Positions 14,301 through 27,104 of a DNA stretch of 64,000 nucleotides are shown here, in pieces. A program made the translations under genes and the position numbers. The stretch covers positions 23,118,562 to 23,182,561 of the forward strand of contig OX388347.1 in assembly GCA_947579665.1 (NCBI GenBank), in the 5' to 3' direction. Source of the DNA: Sympetrum striolatum (lineage: Eukaryota > Arthropoda > Insecta > Odonata > Libellulidae). The stretch's first letter is position 1. The number at the start of each line of letters is the position of its first letter. The notes under the pieces were generated by a model that made no database searches, was not told the origin of the DNA, and saw nothing but the letters and a program-made list of their open reading frames with translations.

Positions 14301-15240
14301 ACGTGTCTGATCTAGAGGACGTTGGTTCGCTGATGGTATCGTATAAAAATGCAAAATAGATAACTGCGATAGTTTCATATCAACAATTACTGGAGCTAAT
14401 AATACATTTCCCTGATTGATCCTTGAACACTTTCGTATACGTCGAGGAAGTGACATTTCGCCTTAAATAGGCTTCTTATTTCAATAATTTCTTCAAGGTC
14501 ATATAAACGTTCTTACACTTGAGTAGCAATTCTTATCCTTTCCATTAGATATTTTTTGAAGTGATATTATCAACATTTTAGTAAATATTTAATGTAGAGG
14601 ACGAAAATATATGAAAATAGGCAAGAACGATTGTTTTTCTTATGGATCCAAAAATTGTTAGGTTTATATAATGCGAGAAGGATTCAGAGCGGCATCTACG
14701 ACATTTTATTTCAAGTCAGAGAGATAAAAACCAAGATCAAACCTCCCCTCCCATGCCTTTTTGAAAATACAGCAATAATTTCAAAATATAAGTTCGATAA
14801 GGCCGAAAATGAGTAGAAATCTAACTCTTTTATGCAAAGGTACAATTCAGGTATTCACGGAGTGAAAGGTTATTACTGGAAGGTATGATTTATTATTCTT
14901 TATTATCCTACTAAAATTACGTTTCCTGTGATACATATTAAAATTCCTCCTCTCTAATCTAATTCCTCTTTACAAAACCTGCTTAATGTTCCCGCGGACA
15001 AGCCTAGTAAATCCAAGAATATAATTTGAAATATGTAAAAATAAGGAATTTATGTAGAGTCTATAGCTTTGCAATTCGACTGAAAAATAGCTTCTTTTCT
15101 TGGGATACTTTTTTATACTTATTTGGGCATCCATTTTGCTTCCACCAACACCTGTTGGGCAGTTGAAATAAGTCACTCGGAATGGAGAACTTTTCCGAAC
15201 TGAAACGAGAAGACATTTAAAGTCGAGCAACAGGAAAATC
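8340..15240. other. Non-coding, no gene seen
   Basis: AT-rich apart from a GC- and CpG-richer block at about 10000-11270, where many short overlapping frames occur on both strands. A frame at 13883-14200 is Arg-rich but has no recognisable domain or splice context. No mobile element was recognised. Confidence 0.55.
9297..9310 (+). repeat. (ATG)n short microsatellite
   Basis: A run of ATG triplets lies in AT-rich DNA with no coding frame. Confidence 0.7.
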
Positions 15241-15960
15241 GAAGCTCGCGTTTTCTCTTCCGAGTGTATTTAGCCTCCGGAGGAAACACTTATGCAAGCC
15301 GCCAAATAACTTTCACCTCTCAAACCGGAATTTTTCCCGCCGCGAAGATTAACAGCCTCTCCCTTATGTACCGAAGATAAACGATGCAAATAAATTCGGG
15401 GATGCACCTTCGCGAAACAACTCGAGCCGCGAAATCCCTCATCGTGAAAATCGTCCATCAAAGCGTACCTTCCGAAGGCCTTTCGAACTCATTGCGCATA
15501 TGCGAGCGATTTTATTCAAATGCGCGTCGGTGAGAGGCAGTGATCATCTGCACCCAGACGGACCGAGGGAGTGGCAGGAGGGCCTTGGGAGGTAGCCCAT
15601 GGCGTTGCCCGCGGCACCGGGGGATACGGTTGCCCTCGGCCGTGTTTGCGTGAGCTGTTCCGTGCATGCATTTCCGACCATTAGGAGTAGACGGCGAAGG
15701 GCGGGGTGGGAAGCTCATTTGTCTTCCGGGCGATGGGATGGGAAAGGGGCCTTAATCCGATGGATCCATCCTTGGCGGCCCATTCGGGCGGTGTGGGTAT
15801 GCGTGATGGTGGTAAGGCACCGAGAGGGGGAGACGGTGCTTTTTTCATCCGAACCAAGATGGGATTGCCGATGCAAAGCGAGGAAAGGTGGATGACATTC
15901 CACCAAGTGTTTTGGGTCTGAATAGGCGAGGGAGCGGTATCAGAATGGCGTCATATGCAT
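15240..15960. other. GC/CpG-richer island, no gene seen
   Basis: The sequence is CpG-dense with short open frames on both strands (for example 15599-15895 plus) that look compositional. It grades directly into the purine-biased tract after 16000. It may be regulatory or unmethylated DNA, but no specific promoter motif was found. Confidence 0.4.
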
Positions 15961-15999
15961 CACTATGGGAGATCCTCGGAGAACAACCGAATCTGCGCG

Positions 16000-17370
16000 A
16001 CTTAAGGTGGAAGGAGAAGCATAAATATTCCTTCGTTCGGTTTGAAAGGAGCAAGAGGGTGGGGTTGGGAGATAAACGGGGGATGAGGGCGTACAAAGGA
16101 GCGAAAGAGTTGAAAAGGCGAGGAAAAGAAGAAAATTGGGGAGATTTAAAAGGTTAAGGAGGATGCAGAGAGATGGTTCCACGAGAGAAATACGTTGGTG
16201 GAGCGAAGTAGAATGTAATAGATGAGTATGGGACAAAAGAGAGGAAAATTTAAGCAGCTGGAATAGATAAGAAACGTGAGGGGAAGAAACGGAATGAAGG
16301 GATAGATGAAGGAAAATGTAGAAATTTAACGGCTTACATAAGGAAAATATTATCAGAAAATACCAACAAGTAATTATAAAATACGGAATGAAGAAGAAAT
16401 ATGGATAGATATTTCCATCTACTTTAAGTGGCAATTGACATTAAAAATAGTAATTAAAACAGAGAATGCATAAATTATAAGAATATGCAATCCTCTGATG
16501 TTCATTTACATATACTAAGAACTTACCGGATACAGCCTAAGGGGTTCCATCCGATTCCTTGGCTGATCAAGGCTTTCGAAATGTCAAAATCAGAATGCGC
16601 TTTTAGTAAAGTTTGATTAACTTCCAAGTTCAAATCGGAGTACGTATGACGTATAAGTAAGATAAGTGAAAGGTACAGAGAATTCGTACTGTCAGATGGA
16701 AAGTGCTAGGAATAGAAAGGGGGAAAAATACTCAGTCGTAATTTAACTACCCAATTATCAACAAATAAAAGTAAAGGTCGAGACTACATGGATATAAAAT
16801 CAATATTTCATCACAAAGAAACTGGTACAGGGCAAAGAGAGAATTAAATCATTGGAGAAGACACTGAGTAAGTCTCTGATAAAACATATAAGAAATTACA
16901 TACATGAAAGATTACAGGGATATTTATGATTTGAAAACAACTTATTAGGTATGGATTTTGTTAGTTAATTTTGAAGGAGAATAAATAAAAGAAAATAAAT
17001 GATACAGTCGAAATGTAGAATTTTCAGGGTTGTGCTAATAGAAAGTACAACTACTACTGCTATCTACGGAAGACGGAAAATTAACTCATAAAATAATGAA
17101 AATCAGTAGGGTGTTTGATGAAAGCTTGGAGTAAAGACATTTAGAAATAAGAAAACGCAAGTAGTCGGACGTGGAAGCTGTGAGAATGAATCTGGAAAAG
17201 CGAAAGGGTAAATGAGAAAACGGAGAGAACAAGGGTTAAGGGTGGGAAGGGTGGTGAATATGATGGATGGATTCGGATGTTAAGGAAGGGAGGGGTTTTA
17301 AGTACTATGGGATGGAGATAGAAAGAGGGAAGCGGTAGAAAAAATCGGAGAAGACACCGAACGGTTAGAA
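16000..17370 (+). other. Long purine-biased tract without a gene
   Basis: The plus strand is strongly G/A-rich and C-poor from about 16010 to 16400 and again from about 16640 to 17370, with AT-rich DNA between. The 164-codon minus-strand frame here is Ser/Leu/Pro/Phe-rich because its codons are pyrimidine-rich, so it is not evidence for a gene. No tandem unit is obvious. Confidence 0.6.
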
Positions 17371-17379
17371 CACGGGCTG

Positions 17380-19950
17380 TGTTCGTGTATGCGGTAACCA
17401 ACAAACGCCGGCTAAAAAAACTTCCTTTGATTTATTTTTTCAACGGCTGCAGCGGGGCCGAAAGGGACCGATTTACATTTACCAATACAAATATTGATAC
17501 ATCCAGGAGCCGATGGCTTGGAAATCTCCTTAGCCGTTTTGCCATTGGCGAACAATTGCTTTTGGAGTGGACCTATTCGAAAAAGCGACAATAATGCGGG
17601 GAGGGCGATTGAACAGGGTGCCAACACATTGGTGACGATCGCTAAAAGGGGTTATTGCCAATAGATCGAATGTGCGGGGAGTTGACCCTTGTCGATTTAT
17701 GAGTTCCGATTCTTCCGGGGAGAAAGGATAGAAAGAGCGCATTCTTCTTCCACAAAAGCTCCACGATCCTTTCATCCTCATAATCCTCGGAATCTCCAGG
17801 TTTAAAAAAGATTAACCCCACCGCGGTCATGACGAAACATTTATTTTTTCATCAATCTACGATAGCCAAAATTTAGAAAATTCGCTCATCACATTTACCT
17901 CTTTAGGACTCTCACCTTATATCAAACACAGGAACCATTTTCATGTTACAAGGTCCTGATCACGCCGTCGCCTGTATTCAAAGCTGAAGACTCGGAATCT
18001 CGGGCTCGAATCCCGGTCAGGTTATAAATATATTAACAGACAAATAAACAGGTTATCGTAAAAATGAAAACTGAGATTGGGAAATTTGGATTTATAAAAA
18101 CATTTTTCACTCCCTTTAAGCGAAGGAAAAAACTACAAATATAATTTTTAAGGAAAACGTATGTGAAAAAAAATCTAAAATAAATGATAACCAAATAATT
18201 CACACGAGATATCAATATAATAGATGCATACTGTACTTCCGCTGTGAAATCATTAATTGTGGTACTCTCTCATCTTTAATCCAATATGTGAACTCCAAAA
18301 TTTGTTAAATGAATGCATACTTCTCCGTTTCGATTTGTCTTAATCATGCATCTAATATCAACATCCATTTTTCCCTATTTATATTTCTCAACCCCAAAAC
18401 TAAAAGCCATAAACCGTATATGCGAGCCGAAGTAAGGAAATCATAATTGTCTCAAGTTCTCAATCGTGAAGCCGTCCAATATGTATTGGATATTTATGTA
18501 CGGGTTGCAGCAGATAAGATTACGCAAACGGGTATGGTAGAGCAAATAAGCAGGTTTGACACGATCTTACTAATTTAGTCGTCCATAAGAACGACAATGT
18601 CCCTCCCAATTTACCAAAACCTCATGATCCTTTTGTACCTCAGTGTTTCGCGCACTGTGATTTGGATGTGTCCTACCAGACCCTGAACCATCTCCCCCTC
18701 TTTTTTGCAATCGCTAAGAACTCGTGTAGCAAGTGCTCGCGTGGAGTTCGGCACGCTTAGACGAGTGTGACAGGGTGGCTCCAAACATTTACGCTTTCCC
18801 GCTGCAGAACAATGCAAGGTGGTCACGAGAACAAAAAAACCAGTCGAAGTAAAAAGTTATCCGCCGGGCGCACGTGGTTGGCCAATGTCCAAAACCGGAT
18901 TAAATCCCGCTCGCTCCTCCGATGATGAATCCTTCAGCTAAAGAAAAAAACAATAGTGCTTTTTGCTGTTCGCACGCGACGTTCGTTGTCGTGCGTTTCC
19001 AAAGGCTTTTTTCCATCGTGTGCAAACTAGTCTTTAATTCATTCGTGTAGGGGATAATTCAAGTTCCGAACGATGCGATATCCAGTGACTGATTTTCTTC
19101 GCCTCAATAAACCTGTTCTATTCCTTTCATAGTTTGTGCAGCCATGCGGTGTGTAATGTTGTAAGCCCCGAGTTTATTTCTTCAATTACCCCAATAAATC
19201 ACACATACAAAGTATATTACTTAAATCTGATTCTAACAGCCATGAACAATATACATTTACGAATTTCAATCCAATATTAGAACAAATATATTCATAATAA
19301 GCTAGAATAAATAGTTTAATTACGTTATCTATACAATACTATAAACGGAGTCTGAGTTCACTATTACTCTGAAAACAAATTATTTTATTTAACGAATTCG
19401 GTTTTCAGATACGTCATCAGATTCCTCAAAGGAGGGCATTGACTTAAGTTTTTGCCCAAAGTGCGTTTCTGCTTTCAATGAAATAGCATATGAAATAATA
19501 TTCAAAATTAATTCACGCATATCTTAAATCAGAAGTGATGTCTCTTGAGATACAGAAATTTAACATATTTTAAATAACTGAGAAGTGATATCTTTCCTCA
19601 TGAAGTAATTTCTTATGTCAAAGCATTTGGATTTATCTACGAAAACCGGGTAACATTTCTCATTTGATAGCAAATAGCTTCCGTGTGGGACTAACTTTAT
19701 GAATTCGAGATCGAGATAAACGTCCTCACATACAGATCAACTTTCGTTAGTTACGACTCAGAGTAGACGACAGACAACACAGGTAGCGCGAACATCTCTC
19801 ATCTCGGAGGCCGTAATTACTTGTCCTCCTTCGAAAACTTCATCGCTACTTCTTCGCACGCGATTCTCCCGTGAATCACAACGGCCCAACATAATAAATC
19901 CTCTCGCCGTTTACGTGCCCATAAAGCAATGATCCCCGATAAACAAATGA
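17380..19950. other. Non-coding, intron or intergenic
   Basis: Apart from the tRNA-like relic near 18 kb, nothing was recognised. This is the intron immediately downstream of the 19958-20323 exon. A next exon on the minus strand should lie here or beyond the window's low end, but I could not identify one. Confidence 0.5.
17960..18024 (+). repeat. tRNA-like SINE relic
   Basis: A B-box-like T-arm (TCGGG CTCGAAT CCCGG, about 18001-18016) is preceded by gactcggaatc, which resembles an anticodon arm. CCTGAT near 17965 can pair with GTCAGG at the 3' end, like an acceptor stem. No clear A box is seen. It is probably a degenerate tRNA-derived SINE fragment rather than a functional tRNA. Confidence 0.5.
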
Positions 19951-19960
19951 ATCTCACCTC
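19949..19960 (-). promoter_or_regulatory. 5' splice donor
   Basis: On the minus strand GAG is followed by GTGAGATTC. The GT is at 19957-19956. It matches the eukaryotic donor consensus (MAG|GTRAG) at the key positions and ends the exon in phase 0 after the residues WNGVE. Confidence 0.85.
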
Positions 19961-20323
19961 CACCCCATTCCACATGTAGTGCACCTCGTGGTGGGGGTTG
20001 CTCATGTGCTCCGCCATTACCGACATCCAGTGGACGAGCCCCTGGGTGGGGTTGTGTGGGGGCGGGGGAGGTCCGGAGGCCGAGAGGCCGTGGTGGGGTG
20101 GGGGCCCCTGCTGTCCCTGCTGGCCGCCTCCGTGGTGCAGGAGCTGTTGCTGCTGCTGGTGCTGGTGCGTCTGGTGGTGATGGTGGTGGCTCAGCCCGCC
20201 TCCGACGCCCACTAGCGGTGGTCCCCCTCCGCCTCCTACCACTCCTCCGCCCAAAGGACTGCCTCCGGCTGTCGCCTTTGGGGCTGATGGGTCCTGCTGG
20301 GAGGGCCACACCAACGCTGCCTT
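19958..20323 (-). CDS. Internal coding exon, Gly/His/Gln/Pro-rich putative nuclear regulator
   Basis: This is the only convincing protein-coding exon I see. Read on the minus strand, a long pyrimidine tract ending in CAAACAG precedes AAG at 20323, and GTGGAG followed by GTGAGA ends the exon at 19958. These are good acceptor and donor sites. The exon is 366 bp, exactly 122 codons, phase 0 at both ends, and the frame is open throughout. Residues 1-18 start KAALVWPSQQDPSAPK. Residues 20-45 are Gly-rich. Residues 46-60 are His/Gln runs (HHHHHQTHQHQQQQQ). Residues 61-94 are Gly/Gln/Pro-rich with PPPPP. Residues 95-122 are a non-repetitive block (GLVHWMSVMAEHM, then HYMWNGVE) that looks like a short helix plus an aromatic motif and is the part most likely to be conserved. 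The open frame continues into intron on both sides, so the larger ORF at 19817-20434 overstates the coding part. Exon GC is far above its flanks. Such low-complexity linkers are typical of developmental transcription factors and co-regulators; that role is inference. I cannot assign a gene, and the flanking exons were not found. Confidence 0.85.
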
Positions 20324-20347
20324 CTGTTTGGAAAAAAGAGAAAAAAG
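20324..20347 (-). promoter_or_regulatory. 3' splice acceptor and polypyrimidine tract
   Basis: On the minus strand about 20 nt of nearly uninterrupted T/C (cttttttctcttttttcc) lead into AAACAG, immediately before the exon that starts at 20323. This is a strong acceptor and is the main reason the exon start is placed here rather than at the upstream in-frame ATG at 20434. Confidence 0.85.
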
Positions 20348-22969
20348 CGTGAAGTGAAGAGCTTTCCTTAGATTGAGATTTATGTGGACGTGGTCATTGT
20401 AGGGTGGTGACGGCTCCCTACCTGTTTTTATCAAATATAACTCAATGGAAAGCGATATATATCACGTTTTTAAAGGGGCAAAAAATCGGCCTTTTGGTAG
20501 TCGGTGAATGAGGTGGAGACTACAATTATGTTCCGATGCTTGGCTGTCCGAACTACCGGGATGCCGTATTTTTCCTCGAAGACTACTCCATTGGGAGTTT
20601 CATCAATGGGTTGCTAAAGTATGCTATCCAGATCATGAATAGACCGGCGACCACTGAAATATTACAAGGTTGATTTATCGAGGAAAACAATTCTGTTTCA
20701 TTTTAAGCGCTTGGTTCAGGATTTAGAGAATATGTATCTATAGGGAGACTTTACTTCCTCGAGATAGGTATAAGATACATAGACATAGCTTTTCAATACA
20801 AAAATATCACTTTGAAGTTCTGTTTTTATTGGCAACTTGAATTCGAATGATGTTCTTGATTCTACAACATCAAGAAGGTCATTTAGCGTTCCTCGTTACT
20901 TAAATGATTTTTTTCCTATTTCCTATTCATTCATTTATCGTCCAGTGGGAGATGATATAGCTGTGCAGTTAGAATGTTAAATTTCAGAGAAAAATCTGTG
21001 ATTTCCTTAAAATTAGATATGCTTCTTGCGTTTGAGATTAACACATACTACTCCTATAAATTATCAAAATGAGATATTTTTTAAGTCTTTATTTTGAAAA
21101 TACACTCAGGAAATTCTTTCAGTGAAGCATAAAAAAGTACAACCAATGAGAGGTAGTAATATTTTAACTCCAGAAAAACTCTAGGATATCGTTGTCAACA
21201 AAATATTAAGATGTTAGGACGGAAACAGTGATGTGGGTTATCGATTCAAACAAAGCCTGTTGCACAATCGCCCCACTTCGATAGCGATCTGTAATCCAAT
21301 AGTGTTACGGCAGCTGCGTTACTTTGCTTTAGGCGAATGCACCAACTAAGGTTAGGTTTGCAGGTTTACGATCGTAGAGAGAATATTCCTTTGATAAACG
21401 AGGTGCCTATCTATTTCACTGAAGAAAGAACGAGAGAATGCCGTAATAAAATAACTTGTAAGTTATTCATGTAAAGGAAACTCCATATCCCTATTTCGCA
21501 CCTTGGAACGATGGCAGAAGACTAATGGGTCTACGGCACATAATTCCATGCAAATGCGACGAATGCTGTGTATCTCCATATCGATCGAAGCCCGAAGAGA
21601 AATCAGCGATTGATGAAGAGATGTTTACGATAATCCAGTAAAATATCCGCTTCACGAAAAGGAGCACGCGCTAGACAGACGTGTTACGTACGGACCGCTG
21701 GAATTAACGGCAGCAAATCCTCGTATTTTATATGGAGGGAGAGTTTGGATTACAGGGGAATGATTTTTACGAGGAAAAGGCAGAGCTCAAAAATTGTTGT
21801 TCAACCTCATATTTTCATCGGCGTTGTTTGCATGAAACTTGAGCGATTGTCATAATCTGAGCCCTGCACGTAAAGCTAAAATTCCGTGCAATAAAAACTG
21901 TAGGGAATTGATCTGATTTTAAAAGTTTGAATTAAATACATATAATATAATCTGTGAACGTATCTAGGAGCTTTAAATTTGGCGATAAATTTTCGACATT
22001 AAAATAATATTTTTCTGAGAATTTAAAGTCATCCTTCGAAACGATAATAATCATTCCATTTATTTCATCCGTTATTTTAAATTTTATTCTATTGGAATAA
22101 ATAAAATTTGGTAGACATTTATATTTTTGTTAACTATATTTTTAATATTTAGTATCGCTTGCATTGAAAATTCTATATAATTCTATCCCTTCGGAGAAGT
22201 AGAAGCAGAATATGAAGCCAATGAAAGAAGAAATTAGACTGTATCAGAGAGTTAAGCTAAATAAAAAATGAGAAGGTTAAAACGATTCCATGGTTTTCAA
22301 ATTTTGAATATTCTACGAAAGAAAGAAATAGTCCGACTGCGATTACGTTAAACTGACAAGTGACCAAACTTGAAATAATTTGGATATCTCATTTAAAGTC
22401 TTTACCTTTCACAAGACGCATACCACCGTGACGAAAGAGAAAAATATACGCTACCGCATACATAATACTTGTGTAAGTTTTAAATTTATCTGAAATGTAA
22501 AAGAATTTTCTAGTTTTATACCATTAAACTAAAAGTCTTAACATACTGTTTACGACCGCTAAATCATGTGATGAACTTCTCAAAGCGGTATGATTACCAC
22601 GAATCTGGTGCCTCTGGATTAGGAATAGGCAAAAAAAAGGGAAACCATATGCGCGAAAAATCAATCGATTTTGGGAAAGACAGGAACCAAATCGGCGAAT
22701 ATTCCAGGAAGGTGAGAATGGAAGGGGAAGCAGAAGTTGGAGGGGACGGAAGGAAAGCAGACAATGCACCCACCCTTTTTCGCACAAAATATGAAACTCT
22801 TGAAGGGAAAAAAGGCAATACATTCTTCGGAAGTGAGGGAGGGGGGTCGTGCGGGGGCGTCCTGAGGTCTGGTTAGTTCGCCCCCTCCTCCGAGCCACCT
22901 GTTGCTCGGAGGAGAAACCAGCTACAATCGCCTCCATCCACCTGACATCATTTGGAACAGTGCCACGCA

Positions 22970-22982
22970 CAGATGGCGGCAT
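22970..22982 (+). promoter_or_regulatory. Candidate CTCF-type motif
   Basis: The string CAGATGGCGG matches the core YAGRKGGCRS at all ten positions, but the upstream half (CCRS) does not match. A ten-base degenerate match has appreciable chance frequency in 64 kb. Confidence 0.2.
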
Positions 22983-25900
22983 CATTTTTCGAATCATGTC
23001 CACGCATTCGAGCGATTATAAAAAAAGACTTCCGTGTGCATCTTTTGATTCGCGCTAAGTTTGGTTCTTGAGTCGTCGCCGTTCCGAGAAAGTGGCCGAA
23101 AACAAGCCTTAAATCCTTAATCGACTCGAGCTAATTATGGGTAATTAGTAGTCCTGGGGGTTTGGGAAATGTCTCTTAAATATTTAACGTATTATAACTA
23201 AGGGCGCGTGGAATAAATCCGTGATGATCTCATAAACGTCTTTTCAGAGATTCCTTTGTCTTTTGAAATACGCGGCGGAAGTACTAAAAAGGCCTCTTCC
23301 GGAAGCGGTTTTTTTATACCGTAGTGATTCATTCTTCGATTAAAATGTTACATAAATACTGAATTTAGAAGGTTGATATTTAAACTGATGTTAGCAAAAA
23401 TGACTCATATTGGATTGATTTATAGGTAAAATCTAGAACCTCAAGGGGTGGGAATCATTTTTTCCTAGGAGGCCGCATGATAAAACATCGAATCGTAATT
23501 GAGATACTTATTTCTTATTTCCGATCAAACGACTTTAACAGCCAAATGAGCAAATAGATACGATAGTCAACTTAAATCTTTCTAAAAGACTGTTAAACTG
23601 CGAAACAAAATAAAAGTCTGAGTTATCTAATTTTTTTTAGTTAAAGAAAACCGAATTGTCCGAAAAAAATAGGACTTTGAGTCGTTCTTGTCTAAGCTTA
23701 TCCTCGAAACTGATTCTAGATATAAGGAAGACAAGATGTGGAAATGGCGATATCGATGCTAACCTCAGTCTGCTAATTTACATCTAAAATGAGGCGAAGC
23801 GTTGTACGCGACAACTTAAGGATAAGATTTCTGTGTTTACTTGACTAAAAACTACTTCCAAAAGCAGAATAAGATAAAGTTCAGTCTCGAAGTGGGTCTT
23901 TGATGAATATCTCCGTCTTCGATGACATATCAAATAATTTTGAAGCAAGGATTATATCACGGTGTAATCATTTTAACCGTTATGTAACGCATTCCGCAGA
24001 ATTAATTACCTCAATAATTTCATGTATTACACGGTTATAAATGTAAGTTTGTCGTAGCTTTCGCAGATATTAACGTTTACCCAGGAAATCCTGGTGTTGT
24101 CACTAGATAATTCGCGAGGCGAATAACATGACGAGACCACGTCGCGTAATCGAAAATTTATGTTAGCAAACTTCAAGCGCGCATAATTTAAGTATTTAAT
24201 CAAAACCTGAATTTCCAGTAACTGAAATTCCAGAGCGCATTTCTCGTTTATTTCGAGAGACGAAATGGAAGCGGTTTTGCGAAATTCCGCTTTTACGGCG
24301 CACTACTGAAATTCACCATTATTCCACAGCAAAAGCGAAGGAGGAAAAATGAGCCTGGATGGCGTTAGTGGAGCATCGAGCGATAGGGAATAGACTATGT
24401 ATGTCGGAGGGGCAGTTTGGCAGCAGACGAGGGACAGGTAGGAAGGTCTATTGCCGCGCGACCCTTAAACGGTTTGACAGACGCTGCTACCTATAATGGA
24501 ACACAATAGCCCTCGACGTCGCCTGAAATTTTATTCACTATATATGTCATCGATAATTGATATATATCTATTGTGTGTTGATGTATGTATGACAGGAAGA
24601 TCGGGGAAAATGAAAGACGATTCAAAAGTGGCTGAACCTGTTTCGATTTTTCCGTTGAGTTTGCTCCGAGTTTCGCTTTACATATGCGATCCATGATAAA
24701 ACTTTGGCCGAACACTGAATTCAATTATGATTATAAACAAAATAAGTTATTATCAATGGTTAACTTTATTCGAGTGATGGAGGGTTTCGCGAGTCATGTA
24801 GTTTGCAAAAAAATCGATTCTTATAAATTACAATTATTACTGGCAACCTGTAGGTTAACTATATGATAATTAAGGTTAGCATGGAAACTGAATACGAATG
24901 TAAAATATAAGATAAAAAGGAAAACATTTCCATTTTGGCCAGTAAGTATAGCGTCATATGATATGTATCTGCTTGTAAAATGCTTCAACATTGCCGTGGC
25001 TATATCTATACATATTAATATTATACATTATACAAGATTTCGTACGGAATAGCTAAGTTATACACTCTTTATAACACAACAACGTTGCATATTCCCCGGA
25101 AAATTGCGCCAATTGCAGAAGCACAATAATAATCCAACGTAAACCTAATGCATTTGACAAACTGCGATGTATAGATTATTAACGAATGAAAAACAATGCT
25201 ATTATTCATTACTGATGGTTATGGAGTGCTCTCATCCGCAAACAAAGCCGCATTTCCATTTTGAACTCTAGGATGGATCAGCGCACGTGCGGTAATGAAA
25301 TTCCATTTTAACGTAATTAAACCTAGTTTACCGACGGCGGAGTTGCTATATTGTCCATACTGCGAGTCGTGAATAAGCGCCCAATAAAAGCGGACTCTCC
25401 CCCATAATTTTTAATTCATCGACGATATCCTTCGGTACATAACGCCCGACCCATTATCGCCTGCGGAATATTGGTAGTTATTAGACAATGCGCACGCCGA
25501 GCGCTCCATCGCGTAGTCACACAAGACGAAATGGAATCGAAATTAATGAGCTCCATCTGGCGAGCGAATTGAACTCCGCCGGAGCAATCAAATATCGGCG
25601 GAGTAAGTCGAAAAATTCGGTCGACCCGAATTGGGAGTGAATTGACTCCATAATCCCCTCTCTATAATAGATCACAAGGACGCGAGGGAAATTTAGAAAT
25701 GCCGAAGGAATTCCCGAGGATTAAAAAGGGAATGAGCCCCCGGCGTTCCCCCGCAAAATTAACGCCATATAGATTTATCGCTAACACGCCAATTTTGATC
25801 GCGGAAATTAATGGCGCGATCAACTAATATCGTCCTCATGAGGAGGAAAACCATTCGATTTATGTTCGATCGATTCCGATTATGACGCGGGGAAAAAATC

Positions 25901-27056
25901 CATTGATGGAAATCGATAGTCGAAAAAAGAGGCGTGGATCTCGGTGTGCCACTTTCATGAATAGATGGAAGGGTATCCTCTTGAATGGAGAGAAGTTACG
26001 TTGAGAGGTAACGCTAAATATACGCGTCGGAGCGAATGTCATGCGAAGCTCGGCTTATAAATAACAGGCTGAGTACCGCAAGGAATGAACGCGGCATCTA
26101 TCGGATACAAATAGGAAACGTTGTGCGCAACAATTAAAGTAATACGGATGCAACTTTGGCGAAGACATAATTTTGTGAGGGCAAATTTGATTACGATCGG
26201 ATTTCAGATGAATTTTAGCATTCATTTAATGTCTGCACGTAAATAGGTAGGGATAGGTTAGAAATTGGGGGAAATGAATGTTGACACGATTGTTTTGAAT
26301 GTCTGCGATTAAGTTAAATTCTTTTTACTCTTACCGATTTCTATGGAGTAATGCTAGAACGTATTTACTCTGTATGTGCTACGAAATCTATCCTTGTTCT
26401 ACAATGTATTGCAATAATTTGATAAATAAAGACTAAGATTCGACTGAATAAACACGCCCTAATATCGCAATAATTTCAATGGATTGATCATAACTAAAAA
26501 TATCAGTACCTCAATGTTTAAAAATATTTGATAGAATAAATATTAAATTGATAAATAGTTCTAATGGAATTATTGAATAAAGAATGAAAAAATATCGCTA
26601 TGAATAAAACAAATGAAGCTACTATGAAATGCGTGAAATTAAAGCAGCATTTTTCTACCAAACGTTCGGAAATTCAATTCATTATATTACGTAAAAAGTA
26701 GAAAAGACCGCGTGTATAATTTTGATTTCGGAATTAGTCCGCGAGCGACATGAATACCAATCGGGATCTATCGCGCCGATAGTGGTTATCATTCAACTCC
26801 TGATTTTCATTAGTGCTTCGCGCACCATCTGGTCAGTGCAATGATGCGCTCACAATGGGTATTTGCTCATCTAAACCTATTTCAAATAATTTAGCCATTT
26901 GTAGGTCCTTTCTCGTAAGAATTTAGAATTATTCCGATGGAACGATAAATTAATCTTTTGACGAAACCCGCAAAAATAAATCGGTTTACTGTATAAAATA
27001 TTTTTCTGCAATAGTGATATTAAGTTTAATTTGCTCAAAATATTACTGAAGAGCGG

Positions 27057-27104
27057 TATACAAGCCTATAGACATCAAGAGCCCACGTTCGACTCCCAGC
27101 CATC
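27057..27104 (+). repeat. Possible tRNA-like relic
   Basis: The string cccacgttcgactcccagcc at 27082-27101 resembles a T-arm with a B box (one mismatch from GGTTCGANTCC). The preceding 25 nt are not clearly tRNA-like. Confidence 0.3.

Noticed and set aside
15940..16434. 164-codon minus-strand frame resembling a hydrophobic membrane protein
   Set aside because: The Phe/Leu/Ser/Pro bias is the direct result of the pyrimidine-rich strand; there are no distinct spaced membrane segments.
19979..20352. Plus-strand frames over the 20-kb exon
   Set aside because: They are shadows of the minus-strand exon; their Val/Leu or Ala/Gly/Arg content mirrors its Pro/His/Gln codons.
19817..20434. Full 205-codon frame as a single-exon gene
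   Set aside because: Strong splice acceptor and donor inside the frame show that the first 37 and last 46 codons are intron read-through.
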